NCBI GenBank assembly: GCA_022821725.1
Contig: JAJEDB010000092.1
Span: 1-64,000 of the forward strand
DNA from: Candidatus Poribacteria bacterium
GTDB taxonomy: Bacteria > Poribacteria > WGA-4E > WGA-3G
Length of the DNA stretch: 64,000 nucleotides
Direction of reading: 5' to 3'
The translations under genes were made by a program, and so were the position numbers. The notes under the pieces were generated by a model. That model searched no databases and had not been told where the DNA came from. It worked only from the letters and a program-made list of their open reading frames with translations. Within the stretch, counting starts at the first letter, position 1, and every line of letters starts with the position of its first letter. Below are positions 1-8,286 of this stretch, piece after piece.

Positions 1-1
1 T

Positions 2-241
2 GGAAAAACGGACGCTGAGATAGCTACGCTCTTAGAGACATCTGGCTCCAATGTATCGCGGTGGCGGAAAAGTGAGGTGTGGAAAGAGTTTGAACAGGAA
101 CTCATCTCCGCACATAAGCAGTCGCTCTTAGAAGCGTATCGCTCCACAACCCTTGACGATAGCACACCGGAAGGTGTGCGAAACATACAAAAGGTATGTT
201 TTGTTAAGTTCGCCAGTCATCCTCACCTCTTGGCTGCATAA
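2..241 (+). CDS. HTH protein, C-terminal fragment
   Basis: An open frame enters from the left edge and runs 79 codons to a TAA. Its first residues (GKTDAEIATLLETSGSNVSR, then WRK) read as a helix-turn-helix of the kind found in phage small-terminase or resolvase-like DNA-binding proteins. The family resemblance is to phBC6A51-type HTH proteins. After it comes a charged helical stretch and a short tail. The start lies outside the window, so neither full length nor other domains can be judged. It is followed by repeat-rich DNA. DNA binding is likely; the specific role is unknown. Confidence 0.55.
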   Translation, partial: GKTDAEIATLLETSGSNVSRWRKSEVWKEFEQELISAHKQSLLEAYRSTTLDDSTPEGVRNIQKVCFVKFASHPHLLAA

Positions 242-330
242 CGTTTTCATCCTTTTCTCTTCATCCCACTGTCTCCTCCAAAGCGGACGCTGCGACCGCT
301 GCTGTTTCTTGTCGGAAAACGCTCCCCAAT

Positions 331-378
331 AGGACTTACGCAAAATGACCCAACCTACCGGGGGAGTGCGTAAGTCCT
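331..378. repeat. Short MITE-like inverted repeat (AGGACTTACGCA ends)
   Basis: AGGACTTACGCA at 331-342 and its exact reverse complement at 367-378 enclose only 24 bases. The same 12-bp ends bound the 120-bp element at 913-1032, and single degraded ends lie near 24894 and 48604. This suggests deletion derivatives of a transposon-end family; no transposase is in the window. Confidence 0.6.
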
Positions 379-533
379 GCCCAAAAAAGGTTGACCTTCG
401 ACGGGAAATAACGGTATAATACTCCTATCTCAAGCAACTCAATCTTCAGAACCGGTGCGGTTAGGTGAAAGACCCTACCGGGCCCGGGGTAAAATGTCTG
501 TTTATTTTCCAGGTTTACCATAAATGAACTAAA

Positions 534-907
534 GTTTGGACAATTCCTATCCGATTGAGGGAGTTCTTTCAGGGGACCGCAGATTTTTCTCGCAGTTACA
601 CAGATCAACAGAACTGAAAAAAAACGCCGTGCACACCGTAGGTTGGGTTGAACGACTACCTCCGAAGAAACTGACCCAAACACGCCACTTCAAACGCCAC
701 GGAATCCCTGAATGCCCTAAGGTCCGAGTGAAACCCAACGATGTTTTTCTCCAAGCGATGCGTGTGTTGGGTTTCGCTGTATCTCTTTACAAGAAACGCG
801 TCTGTGTGAACTGCTGTTTTGGTAGCAACAAGAGGGAACTGAGTTTTACCGCTCAACCCAACCTACGGGAGCACTGAGGGTTGATTGCTACCGGAAATTG
901 TCCAAAC
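534..907. repeat. Nested inverted-repeat element, about 370 bp
   Basis: The outer arms are GTTTGGACAATTCC near 534 and GGAAATTGTCCAAAC near 893. Inside them, a middle pair (GTAGGTTGGGTTGAAC near 640, CTCAACCCAACCTAC near 853) and an inner pair (GAAACCCAAC near 731, GTTGGGTTTC near 767) form successive nested palindromes. No convincing gene lies inside; the short reading frames have no RBS or family resemblance. It is most likely a non-autonomous mobile element or several palindromes inserted into each other. Confidence 0.55.
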
Positions 908-912
908 CTTAT

Positions 913-1032
913 AGGACTTACGCAGGCTGCTCTTTTGTAGCACAAACTTTCCAGTTTGTGTCAGAAGAACGGGGGTTTTTGTGAGAGTTCTCATCTCATA
1001 GAACGCGCTACGGTCAAAATTGCGTAAGTCCT
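913..1032. repeat. 120-bp MITE-like element
   Basis: Perfect 12-bp terminal inverted repeats, AGGACTTACGCA at 913-924 and TGCGTAAGTCCT at 1021-1032, bound a 96-bp core with no reading frame. It ends 27 bp before the ATG of the next gene, so it may carry part of that gene's upstream signals. Confidence 0.65.
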
Positions 1033-1059
1033 GCCTTAGTACTATTAGGAGAAAATTTT

Positions 1060-2022
1060 ATGAAGGGCATACGTATCTTTACTTTTTGCTGTGTCAGTTT
1101 AGTAGTGGTGTTCACGCATGTAGGTCAGGTTTTGGCAAAAGCACCGAAAACCGAGAAAATCGCGTTTTCATCGAACCGTAGTGGGAATTGGGACATCTAC
1201 ATTATGAACCCGGATGGAAGTCAACAAGAGCGACTCACCCGAAATAACGCCGGAAATTACAGTCCTGTTTGGTCTCCGACAGGTGAACAGATTCTTTTTG
1301 TTTCCGATCGGAACGGCCACCGGGATCTCTACGTGATGGATGCCGACGGTCATCAGGTCCGGCAAGTTTTTAGGAAGTCGGCACTTAGAATGGAACCCAC
1401 TTGGTCACCGGATGGTGATAGGATCGCATTCCATACCGATACCCCGCAATGGAGCATCCAAACGGCTACGATACACGGCGGAGATGTGGAACAGATAGCA
1501 CTTGCAGAATGGCGTGGCGGCAATCCTTCGTGGTCATCAAATGGCAACGAGATAGCCTTTGTTGGAAACGTAGGTGGAACTCGTCGAATCCTTATTGCAA
1601 AACTGGGTTCCGGGGGTGTACGCACGTTCCTTCCAAAAGAACTGTCGTGGATGTACTCACCGGCATGGTCACCGAAGGGTGACAAACTCGCTTTTTCTTG
1701 GTACAAGTGGGGTATAGGAAACAAAGATGCCATCTTCGTGGCGAATCGGGATGGAAGTCATTTGAAACAGATTGGTAGACATGCGCTCGGTACTTACAGT
1801 CCAGCTTGGTCGCCCGAGGGGGATAAAATTGTTTATACGGAGGAAGCCGTAGATAGAGATCGTCAAATTGTTGTCGTCGATGTAGAGACAGGCAGAAAGA
1901 CACAGCTGACACACCGCGGTTTGAACGGGGCACCTAATTGGTTCGATCCCAAAACCTTGTCCGTTGCACCGCAAGCCCACCTGCTAACAACGACGTGGGG
2001 AAAAATCAAAACACAGGACTGA
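1060..2022 (+). CDS. Secreted TolB-like (PD40) beta-propeller protein A
   Basis: A 320-residue protein with an N-terminal signal peptide (hydrophobic residues 5-25, cleavage likely after VLA). About six WD40-like PD40 blades follow, each with variants of WSPxGxxIxF and of SNRxGxWDIYxMNxDG, as in the TolB propeller. It lacks the TolB N-terminal domain and is shorter than TolB, so it is not TolB itself. The start follows an AGGAGA Shine-Dalgarno sequence. The tail [13 protein letters not shown] matches the tails of three other secreted proteins in this window and is not part of the propeller. A close paralog lies 36 bp downstream. Role: probably protein or glycan binding outside the cytoplasm; substrate unknown. 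Confidence 0.85.
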   Translation: MKGIRIFTFCCVSLVVVFTHVGQVLAKAPKTEKIAFSSNRSGNWDIYIMNPDGSQQERLTRNNAGNYSPVWSPTGEQILFVSDRNGHRDLYVMDADGHQVRQVFRKSALRMEPTWSPDGDRIAFHTDTPQWSIQTATIHGGDVEQIALAEWRGGNPSWSSNGNEIAFVGNVGGTRRILIAKLGSGGVRTFLPKELSWMYSPAWSPKGDKLAFSWYKWGIGNKDAIFVANRDGSHLKQIGRHALGTYSPAWSPEGDKIVYTEEAVDRDRQIVVVDVETGRKTQLTHRGLNGAPNWFDPKTLSVAPQAHLLTTTWGKIKTQD

Positions 2023-2058
2023 TTCGCTATCAGTACTACATTACTGGAGGAAAATGTT

Positions 2059-3021
2059 ATGAAAATCACACGTCTTTTTGTTCTTTGTAGTCTGAGTTTC
2101 GCGCTCGTGTTCGCGAGTGTTTATCCCTTATGCGCGAGGGCACCGAAAACTGAGAAGATTACGTTCTCATCAAATCGCGACGGGAATTGGGAAATCTACG
2201 TTATGAATCCCGATGGGAGCGATCAGGTGAACTTAACACGACATAAAGCCGCTGATTACTCCGCAGTCTGGTCGCCGACAGGTGAGCACATTCTTTTTGT
2301 TTCTAACCGTGACGGCCTCCGCGATCTCTTTCTGATGGATGCGGATGGACGAAATGTGCGACGGGTTTTTAAGAAAAAGGCACAGAGAGTCGAACCGACA
2401 TGGGCACCGGACGGACAAAGGATCGCTTATCATGCGGAAATGCCGCAATGGAGCATCCAAACCGGGACGATACACGGTATCGGTGGCGCTCAGGTGGCTT
2501 TGGCGGAGGCGCAGGGGGGTAATCCATCATGGTCCCCCGATGGAGAGGAGATCGCGTTCGTTGCTGGCGCACATAGTCGTCGGATATACATTGCGGAACT
2601 CCGTTCTCGGACAAAACGAGCGTTTCTACCGAATGAAGCGTCGTGGATGTACGGTCCAGCGTGGTCCCCAGATGGGACAAAACTGGCGTTTTCTTGGTTA
2701 AAATGGGGTCTGGGCGGTAGGGACACAATTCATGTTGCAAATCGCGATGGAAGCGGATTGAAGCAAATTGGTAAACCTGCGCTGGGTATTTTTCAATTGG
2801 CGTGGTCACCGGATGGCGAAAAACTGGTTTATACGGCGGAAGTCGTAGACAGGGATCGTCAAATTGTCACAATTGATTTGCAGACTCGACGGAAAAAACA
2901 ACTGACGCGTCGTGGTTTAAACTTGACACCCTCTTGGTTCAATCCAGCATTTGCGACGTTGCCTGTTGAACCGCAACCGCAGCTGCTTACCACAGTCTGG
3001 GGCAAAATGAAAGCGGATTAA
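2059..3021 (+). CDS. Secreted TolB-like (PD40) beta-propeller protein B
   Basis: Exactly the same length (320 residues) as the preceding gene and alignable along its whole length, so the pair is a tandem duplication. It has a signal peptide with likely cleavage near LCA, then PD40 blades with the same SSNRDGNWEIYVMNPDG and WSPDGE-type signatures. The RBS is GGAGG before the ATG. The C-terminal tail is LLTTVWGKMKAD, again the shared motif, after a proline/glutamine linker. The two copies have diverged most in blades three to four, which may reflect different ligands. Inferred location is periplasm or outer surface. Confidence 0.85.
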   Translation: MKITRLFVLCSLSFALVFASVYPLCARAPKTEKITFSSNRDGNWEIYVMNPDGSDQVNLTRHKAADYSAVWSPTGEHILFVSNRDGLRDLFLMDADGRNVRRVFKKKAQRVEPTWAPDGQRIAYHAEMPQWSIQTGTIHGIGGAQVALAEAQGGNPSWSPDGEEIAFVAGAHSRRIYIAELRSRTKRAFLPNEASWMYGPAWSPDGTKLAFSWLKWGLGGRDTIHVANRDGSGLKQIGKPALGIFQLAWSPDGEKLVYTAEVVDRDRQIVTIDLQTRRKKQLTRRGLNLTPSWFNPAFATLPVEPQPQLLTTVWGKMKAD

Positions 3022-3092
3022 AGTGTATCGGCATCCAGCAGAACCTCCGCCTGTCCGTTTCCCCATGCCTTCCCCTTTCAAGACGACCCGCA

Positions 3093-3314
3093 AGAATCGG
3101 GGTTACAAACCCCTCCCACAAGAAAGAAAAACGTTACAAACCCCTCACACAAGAGAGAAAAACGCGCAAGAATCGGGGTTACAAACCCCTCCCACAAGAA
3201 TCGGGGTTACAAACCCCTCCCACAAGAAAGAAAAACGTTACAAACCCCTCTCACAAGACGGAAAAACCTCACATCAGCGCGCAAGAAGCGGGGTTACAAA
3301 CCCCTCCCACAAGT
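3093..3314 (+). repeat. Cluster of REP-like palindromes (GGGGTTACAAACCCC)
   Basis: Four full copies (near 3095, 3170, 3198 and 3289) of a palindrome GGGGTT-ACA-AACCCC followed by TCCCACAA, and two half copies (near 3133 and 3237), are separated by short AAGAAAGAAAAAC-type spacers. On the complementary strand each reads TTGTGGGAG followed by the stem, the layout of a REP with a GTGG foot. The cluster lies just past the second propeller gene. An open frame across it is only a product of the repeats. Confidence 0.8.
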
Positions 3315-3326
3315 GGGAAAACGTCC

Positions 3327-3355
3327 TTGACTTTTCTGGGTGTTCCTGATATTAT
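3327..3355 (+). promoter_or_regulatory. Sigma70-type promoter
   Basis: TTGACT at 3327-3332, a 17-bp spacer, then TATTAT at 3350-3355. It lies downstream of the REP cluster and about 160 bp before the TPR/propeller gene, leaving a long leader that includes an imperfect stem GAAATCTG/CAGATTTC near 3379-3401. Confidence 0.6.
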
Positions 3356-3517
3356 ATAGGTATCGGTTGTCAGTCCGGAAATCTGCTACACAGATTTCCT
3401 TTCAGCTGTCGGTTAAGAGGTTTTCGTTTAACAAAGGAACATCCCCGCAAAACACCTTCTTTTAACTGAAAACTGAAGACCGAAAACTGAAAACTATAAA
3501 AAGAAGGTAAATAAATT

Positions 3518-5590
3518 ATGTCACAGCAGAAACGCACAAAAAATACACAAGTAAAAAAACAGAAAGTTTATTGTCTTCTTACAGTGATGGCAGTCGCCCT
3601 TCTGCTCGCTTCTCAGCATTCTGCCTATAGTGAAAAATACGTCATTGTAGAGAGCGAAAACGGGGATAGACTCACCGGCAGTTGGCGGGGTGCCACGGAT
3701 ACTCACTTTGAAATCGAATATAATGGGCAGGTATTACAATTCCCATTGGCAGGACACACTCTCAATTTCACGTCAGATGTGGCGCACGTCCCGGACCGAA
3801 CCGCTGCAAAGTATTTTCGGAACGGACTTATATTGCTGGAGTTGGGACTTCCCGAAAAAGCACAAAAACGATTTGAAGCCGCTATCGAAGAATTCCCGAA
3901 ATACCCAGAGGCCCACTATCAACTCGGATTACTTTACCGAGCCAATGGGGACAACGCCAACGCATTGGAACGCTTCCGTTCTGTCGCCATCCTTGATGCC
4001 CCGAACTTCGACCTCGTGCCACTCCTTCATGAACTCGGGGATATTGCCTTTGCCAACGAAGCTTATGATATAGCAGCGGATAACTACCAACTGATTCTCA
4101 CCTATTACCCAGATCACCCCGACGTATCCGTGTTGAAATACCTCACCGGCTTCCTACTCGTCGAAGAGCTGGAGAATCCGAGTGCCGGATTATCCCTTCT
4201 CGAAGCTGCAATCACAGATTATCCCGACATGGCGTTCCACGAAAAAGCACTCTTCCTGATTGGAAAACTACAAGCAGATATGGATCAACTGGAAAACGCG
4301 CTCCACACCTTAGACAGATTTGTTACCTATTATTCAGAGAGCGAATGGATTTATGAAGCACACCTCATCCGTGCAGCGACTCATTTAAAATTGGGAAGAC
4401 TGGAAGCAGCGGCGAATGAAGCGATGCACGTCAGCGAGATTAGCGAAGATGCGGCGATAAAGGAACAGGCAAAAAAGATTTTGGATCAGACGAAATGGAC
4501 GGTTTACACCGACGCAAGCGGGCTCCCCGACAACCACATCCAAACCATGACGACCGATGGCACCCGGCTATGGATAGGAACACCAAAAGGGTTGATGCTA
4601 TTCGAGACGGCGTATGACAAATGGATACCGTTTGAACCCATCGCTGAACTTATTAACACGGCTTTGGGAAATGTGCCGGATGTTACAGCCATCGCGGCAA
4701 ACTCGCAAGAAACGTGGATCGGCACGCGTTCGCAAGGCGCGATCCACTACAGTCACCTGACGGGTAGAATCATAAACTATTCTCCAGCAGAAGGATTTCC
4801 TGCCTGGATTAAGGACATAAAAATGGATGCATCGGAGATTTGGTTCGCCACAGACACGGGCATCATACGGCGGATCCGCGGCAGCGTTGACCCGTTTCTC
4901 TATTACAATACCCATAACAGTCTTTTACCAGCAGATAACATTGAGACCTTGTTGCTAACGCCTCAAACGGTTTGGAGTGCTTCAGCAGCAGGAGATGTCA
5001 TCCTGTTCGACCGGGAAAAAGAGGAGTGGGACGCCTATCACTCTACAGAAATCCGAGCCGGCATGAAGGTTGTAGGACTTGATATCGCAGAAGAGCAGTT
5101 GCTCTTTACGTGGTTCAATGCCGATGAAAAATCCAACGGTTACTTTCGAGCAGACATAGACGGCGGGAATGGAAAATCGACGACGCTTGACACAGGTATA
5201 GAAAATGAAAACGATTTAAGGCATATCTACATCAGAGGTGCTCTGGATACTTCACCTCTACCGAAAGAGGAACCGGCGCCCTTACCGGAAGAAACACCGG
5301 ATCCGACGCTCCCTGATTTTTCATTAGAAGCAGACGTATTCGTAATTGAACAGGAAACAGAAGGGTTAGAAACTGAACCGCCTCCTCCCACGCCACAAAT
5401 TCCGTTGGTCTTGTGGATAGCGACGAATAAAGACCTGTATACACACCAGACGCGTTCTGCCGATGTATGGCAGTACACAACGACCCCTCAGATACTCACG
5501 GGTGAATTGATCGTAAAATCTCTGGTTGTAATGAACAATAGAGTCTGGTTAGCGACTTCCAATGGTTTAGCAACCATGAACGCACAATAA
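3518..5590 (+). CDS. TPR and two-component-propeller-like exported protein
   Basis: A 690-residue protein. A positively charged N-terminus and a hydrophobic stretch (residues about 18-37) act as signal peptide or anchor. Residues about 100-320 form tetratricopeptide repeats of the KAQKRFEAAIEEFPKYPEAH type. From about 325 the protein turns into propeller blades (WTVYTDASGLPDNHIQTM, LWIGTPKGLMLF, TWIGTRSQGAIHY) as in the Reg_prop sensor family. A proline/glutamate-rich stretch (about 575-630) interrupts the last blades. There is no histidine kinase or DNA-binding part, so this is a stand-alone scaffold or sensor domain protein. It has a GAAGG RBS and the promoter at 3327. Function unassigned. 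Confidence 0.75.
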   Translation: MSQQKRTKNTQVKKQKVYCLLTVMAVALLLASQHSAYSEKYVIVESENGDRLTGSWRGATDTHFEIEYNGQVLQFPLAGHTLNFTSDVAHVPDRTAAKYFRNGLILLELGLPEKAQKRFEAAIEEFPKYPEAHYQLGLLYRANGDNANALERFRSVAILDAPNFDLVPLLHELGDIAFANEAYDIAADNYQLILTYYPDHPDVSVLKYLTGFLLVEELENPSAGLSLLEAAITDYPDMAFHEKALFLIGKLQADMDQLENALHTLDRFVTYYSESEWIYEAHLIRAATHLKLGRLEAAANEAMHVSEISEDAAIKEQAKKILDQTKWTVYTDASGLPDNHIQTMTTDGTRLWIGTPKGLMLFETAYDKWIPFEPIAELINTALGNVPDVTAIAANSQETWIGTRSQGAIHYSHLTGRIINYSPAEGFPAWIKDIKMDASEIWFATDTGIIRRIRGSVDPFLYYNTHNSLLPADNIETLLLTPQTVWSASAAGDVILFDREKEEWDAYHSTEIRAGMKVVGLDIAEEQLLFTWFNADEKSNGYFRADIDGGNGKSTTLDTGIENENDLRHIYIRGALDTSPLPKEEPAPLPEETPDPTLPDFSLEADVFVIEQETEGLETEPPPPTPQIPLVLWIATNKDLYTHQTRSADVWQYTTTPQILTGELIVKSLVVMNNRVWLATSNGLATMNAQ

Positions 5591-5615
5591 GCCCTCTCGG
5601 TGAACGCCTTGCCTC

Positions 5616-5637
5616 AACCGCAAGGTAAATTTAAAAA
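5616..5637 (+). repeat. Start-abutting repeat end upstream of fdhD
   Basis: The 20-bp end of the dispersed intergenic repeat (here CCGCAAGGTAAATTTAAAAA) sits directly against the fdhD ATG. Its AAGGT can act as the Shine-Dalgarno sequence, with an A/T spacer of 11 bases. The same arrangement precedes five other genes in the window. Confidence 0.6.
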
Positions 5638-6507
5638 ATGCAACCGACATCCACAAAACTTATTACACGTTGGGCATCAACTGAACCCATCCAAGTCGAA
5701 GACGAGTTGGTTGTTGAGGAACCCCTTGAGATTCGGGTGGGACAACAGAGTTTGATCGTTGTGATGCGGACCCCTGGACACGATTTTGAACTCGCCGCGG
5801 GGTTTCTTTATACGGAAAGCCTCATCGCTTCCGGTGATGACATCGAAATTATCGCCTACTGTGATGAAGATCCCTCTGAAACGGAGGCTTCCGGTTTATC
5901 GCCGTTGCAGAATATCGTCAACGTTCGTCTTACGGAGGAACTGGACCTCGATGCCGAATCGGGATGGCAGCGGAATTTCCACGCAAATGCGAGTTGCGGA
6001 CTCTGTGGCAAAATGACGATTGAATCCGTCAGGCAACAGGTGCAACCGCTGAATTCAGGGTTCCATGTCAATCACACGCTTTTCTATAAACTCAACGATC
6101 AGTTAAGAAAAGCGCAATCCGTTTTTGAAAGGACGGGTGGACTCCACGCCGCTGGATTGTTCGATGAAAACGGTGAACTCCTGATTATCAGAGAGGACAT
6201 AGGCAGACATAACGCTGTCGATAAAGTGATCGGACACGCCTTACTGGCGGACGTGGTGCCGCTGGATCGACATATCTTGATGGTCAGTGGACGCGCCAGT
6301 TTTGAAATCGTCCAGAAAGCTCTTTTTGCACGTATCCCGATTATCGTCGCTGTCTCAGCGGCATCTACACTCGCTGTAGATCTCGCCAAAGAGGGTAACC
6401 TGACATTAATAGGTTTCATGCGGGGACAGAGTATGGCGGTCTATAGTTGTCCAGAACGTGTCAATAAGGAAATCGGGCTTACAAAGCACTCCCACAAAGG
6501 CGCATAA
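5638..6507 (+). CDS. fdhD: Formate dehydrogenase accessory sulfurtransferase FdhD
   Basis: A 289-residue FdhD. The family carries sulfur from the IscS cysteine desulfurase to the molybdenum cofactor of formate dehydrogenase. Visible signatures are PGHDFELAAGFLYTESLI near residue 45, the catalytic CGLCGK loop near 120, GGLHAAGLF and the REDIGRHNAVDKVIGHAL block near 185, and SGRASFEIVQKA. No formate dehydrogenase gene is in the window. The natural protein probably ended near CPER; the last dozen residues (EIGLTKHSHKGA) are encoded by a REP-like palindrome that also supplies the stop codon, so the C-terminus has been rewritten by a repeat insertion. Confidence 0.93.
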   Translation: MQPTSTKLITRWASTEPIQVEDELVVEEPLEIRVGQQSLIVVMRTPGHDFELAAGFLYTESLIASGDDIEIIAYCDEDPSETEASGLSPLQNIVNVRLTEELDLDAESGWQRNFHANASCGLCGKMTIESVRQQVQPLNSGFHVNHTLFYKLNDQLRKAQSVFERTGGLHAAGLFDENGELLIIREDIGRHNAVDKVIGHALLADVVPLDRHILMVSGRASFEIVQKALFARIPIIVAVSAASTLAVDLAKEGNLTLIGFMRGQSMAVYSCPERVNKEIGLTKHSHKGA

Positions 6508-6611
6508 GGAAATCGGGCTTACAAAGCACTCCCACAAATTTGCTATCTTTTTGGGATGCCGTGTCTCTATAGGGATAAAAGGAAATCGGGCTTATACAGC
6601 CCTCCTACAAA
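6471..6611 (+). repeat. REP-like palindromes, variant stems
   Basis: Three copies near 6471, 6510 and 6583. The first two have GGGCTT-ACA-AAGCAC stems, and the third has GGGCT-TATAC-AGCCC. All are followed by CTCC(C/T)ACAA. Compared with GGGGTT/AACCCC elsewhere, the third copy has changed on both arms, so pairing is kept. The first copy overlaps the fdhD 3' end; the last ends next to the RBS of the following gene. Confidence 0.75.
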
Positions 6612-6625
6612 GGAGCGAAATTCTT

Positions 6626-6910
6626 ATGTTAAGCATTTTAAACGGCATCCAAGGGCTCGTCAACCTTCTATTCTTCGTAGCGATTGTTGGGACTTTGGTG
6701 GTCTCGTGGATATATGCCAGTCGATTGCAGAAACAGTATGGTGCCGCCTTTCCGTGGAACAAAACAGCCCTTATCGTTGGGATTGAAGTCCTACTTTGGA
6801 TCGGATTTAACTTTTTCTGGGAAATTTTTGAAGCGTTCTGGCTGCCAATTACGATTGTTGCCATTATTGTTATTGTGCTTATCTCGCGAAAGAAACGGAG
6901 ATATGTATGA
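6626..6910 (+). CDS. Small membrane protein
   Basis: A 94-residue protein with an AAGGAG Shine-Dalgarno sequence ten bases before the ATG. Three hydrophobic segments (about residues 10-29, 45-66 and 68-86) and a basic tail (SRKKRRYV) indicate an inner-membrane protein with a cytoplasmic C-terminus by the positive-inside rule. A longer frame starting inside fdhD exists, but its extra part is REP sequence. No family is recognised. It sits 65 bp before the dehydrogenase gene, in the same direction. Confidence 0.65.
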   Translation: MLSILNGIQGLVNLLFFVAIVGTLVVSWIYASRLQKQYGAAFPWNKTALIVGIEVLLWIGFNFFWEIFEAFWLPITIVAIIVIVLISRKKRRYV

Positions 6911-6975
6911 ACAAAGCCACGGGTGGTGTAATTTGAACGTGCGCCACCCAAAAATGAACCTAAGGAGAGCGAAAT

Positions 6976-8028
6976 ATGAGTCGGACAGGGAGAGCCGTGG
7001 TTGCGCACGGCAAAGATTTTGAAATTCGCGAATATCCGGTTCCCGAGCCTGAGCCTAACACGGTGCTGCTCCGTCAGGAATTAGCAGGGATCTGCGGAAC
7101 TGACCTTCACAACTGGCAGAACGGCTTCCAACAGGAAGTTTTACTTGGACATGAAAACGTCGGTATTATTGAAGCGATTGGTAAAGGTGTGGAAACCGAT
7201 TATGTAGGTAAACCGGTTAAAGAGGGAGACAGGGTTATCTTCGCACCGGGAACAAACTACGGTGCCTATGGCTTTCAGTGGAATCCGGATGAAGCACCCC
7301 ATTTTCGCGGTGGATTTGCGGATTATATGTATCTCAACTATCCAAACACGTGCTTCATGAAGACCGATGCGTCGCCTGAGGTTGCTGTGCTCACAGAGCC
7401 GTTCACTGTCGGTGTTCACGCCGCAATGCGGGGTGAGATAAAACTGGGGGATACCGTCGTTGTGCAGGGTTCGGGTGCTATCGGGCTTGTGACGCTTGCG
7501 TGTGCGAAATTGAGCGGTGCCGCAAAAGCGATTATGGTCGGTGGACCTGCTGGACGCTTGGAACTCGCGAAACGACTCGGTGCCGACGTAACGATTAACA
7601 TTGAGGACGTAACTTCTGTCGAAGAGCGGACGGAACTCGTGAAAGCGGAAACACCGCGCCAAGAGGGAGCGGACGTTGTTTTTGAATGTGCGGGTTTTCT
7701 CCCTGCCACGCCGGAAGGCTTAGGGTACACGCGACGGAGTGGTACTTTTGTTGAGGTCGGGCACTTCGTGGATATGGGGTCGATTGACTTCAATATTAAC
7801 CAATTACTGATGCGTAAAAACCTGCGTGTGGAGGCTATCTGGGGCAGCAGCTACGAACATTTCGTCCGTGGTTTACCCCTCCTTGAACAGAGTGGACTGC
7901 CCTTTGCCGACATGATTAGTCACCAGCTGCCGCTCTCACAGGTCGCAGATGGTTTTCATGCACTCAATGGAGACTACCGTATTCAGGGTGAAACAGCGAT
8001 TAAAATTGCGGTTCGAGCCGATTTTTAA
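6976..8028 (+). CDS. Zinc-dependent alcohol dehydrogenase-like (MDR) protein
   Basis: A 350-residue medium-chain dehydrogenase. The catalytic zinc ligands are visible as Cys in GICGTDLHNW (about residue 37) and His-Glu in LLGHENVG (about 59-60). The four-cysteine structural zinc loop is absent and replaced by an aromatic stretch (TNYGAYGFQWNPDE). A Rossmann nucleotide-binding motif follows (VVQGSGAIGLVTLACAKLSG). It has a good AAGGAG RBS. Its neighbours, a Gfo/Idh oxidoreductase and a sugar isomerase, suggest polyol or sugar oxidation. The substrate cannot be read from sequence. Confidence 0.85.
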   Translation: MSRTGRAVVAHGKDFEIREYPVPEPEPNTVLLRQELAGICGTDLHNWQNGFQQEVLLGHENVGIIEAIGKGVETDYVGKPVKEGDRVIFAPGTNYGAYGFQWNPDEAPHFRGGFADYMYLNYPNTCFMKTDASPEVAVLTEPFTVGVHAAMRGEIKLGDTVVVQGSGAIGLVTLACAKLSGAAKAIMVGGPAGRLELAKRLGADVTINIEDVTSVEERTELVKAETPRQEGADVVFECAGFLPATPEGLGYTRRSGTFVEVGHFVDMGSIDFNINQLLMRKNLRVEAIWGSSYEHFVRGLPLLEQSGLPFADMISHQLPLSQVADGFHALNGDYRIQGETAIKIAVRADF

Positions 8029-8055
8029 ATTATATTTTTAACTATTAAATATGGA

Positions 8056-8210
8056 CCGTGCCTTCGTTGTCGGCACGGATACACAATTGGTTCAGAACCT
8101 CTTTGAAGTCTGAAAAGGTTTATTGAGGATAGGAGCCGTGCCTTCGTTGTCGGCACGGATACACAATTGGTTCAGAACCTCTTTGGAATCTGAAAAGGTT
8201 TGTTAAGAAT
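8056..8210 (+). repeat. Tandem 80-bp intergenic repeat with hairpins
   Basis: Two copies of an 80-bp unit (starting at 8056 and 8136) differ at a few positions. Each contains a hairpin CCGTGCC-ttcgttgt-CGGCACGG and then AACCTCTTTG...GAAAAGGTT. They lie between the dehydrogenase stop and the Gfo/Idh gene. They could act as a terminator or mRNA stabiliser, or be a mobile palindrome that duplicated. Confidence 0.65.
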
Positions 8211-8286
8211 TGGAATTCTGCAAGGACAGATTTTCCAAGTAGACACAAATTGCGTGCTGGTATTGCGCGCATAGGAGGCACGATTA

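Noticed and set aside
1060..3021. TolB of the Tol-Pal system
   Set aside because: The N-terminal TolB domain is missing, and no tolA, tolQ, tolR or pal is nearby.
3093..3314. Possible CRISPR array (regular short repeats)
   Set aside because: Repeats are palindromic with short purine spacers that are nearly identical to each other and of unequal length; no cas genes are present.
3023..3349. 108-codon open frame downstream of the second propeller gene
   Set aside because: It is made of translated REP copies; no RBS and a proline/lysine-rich repetitive product.
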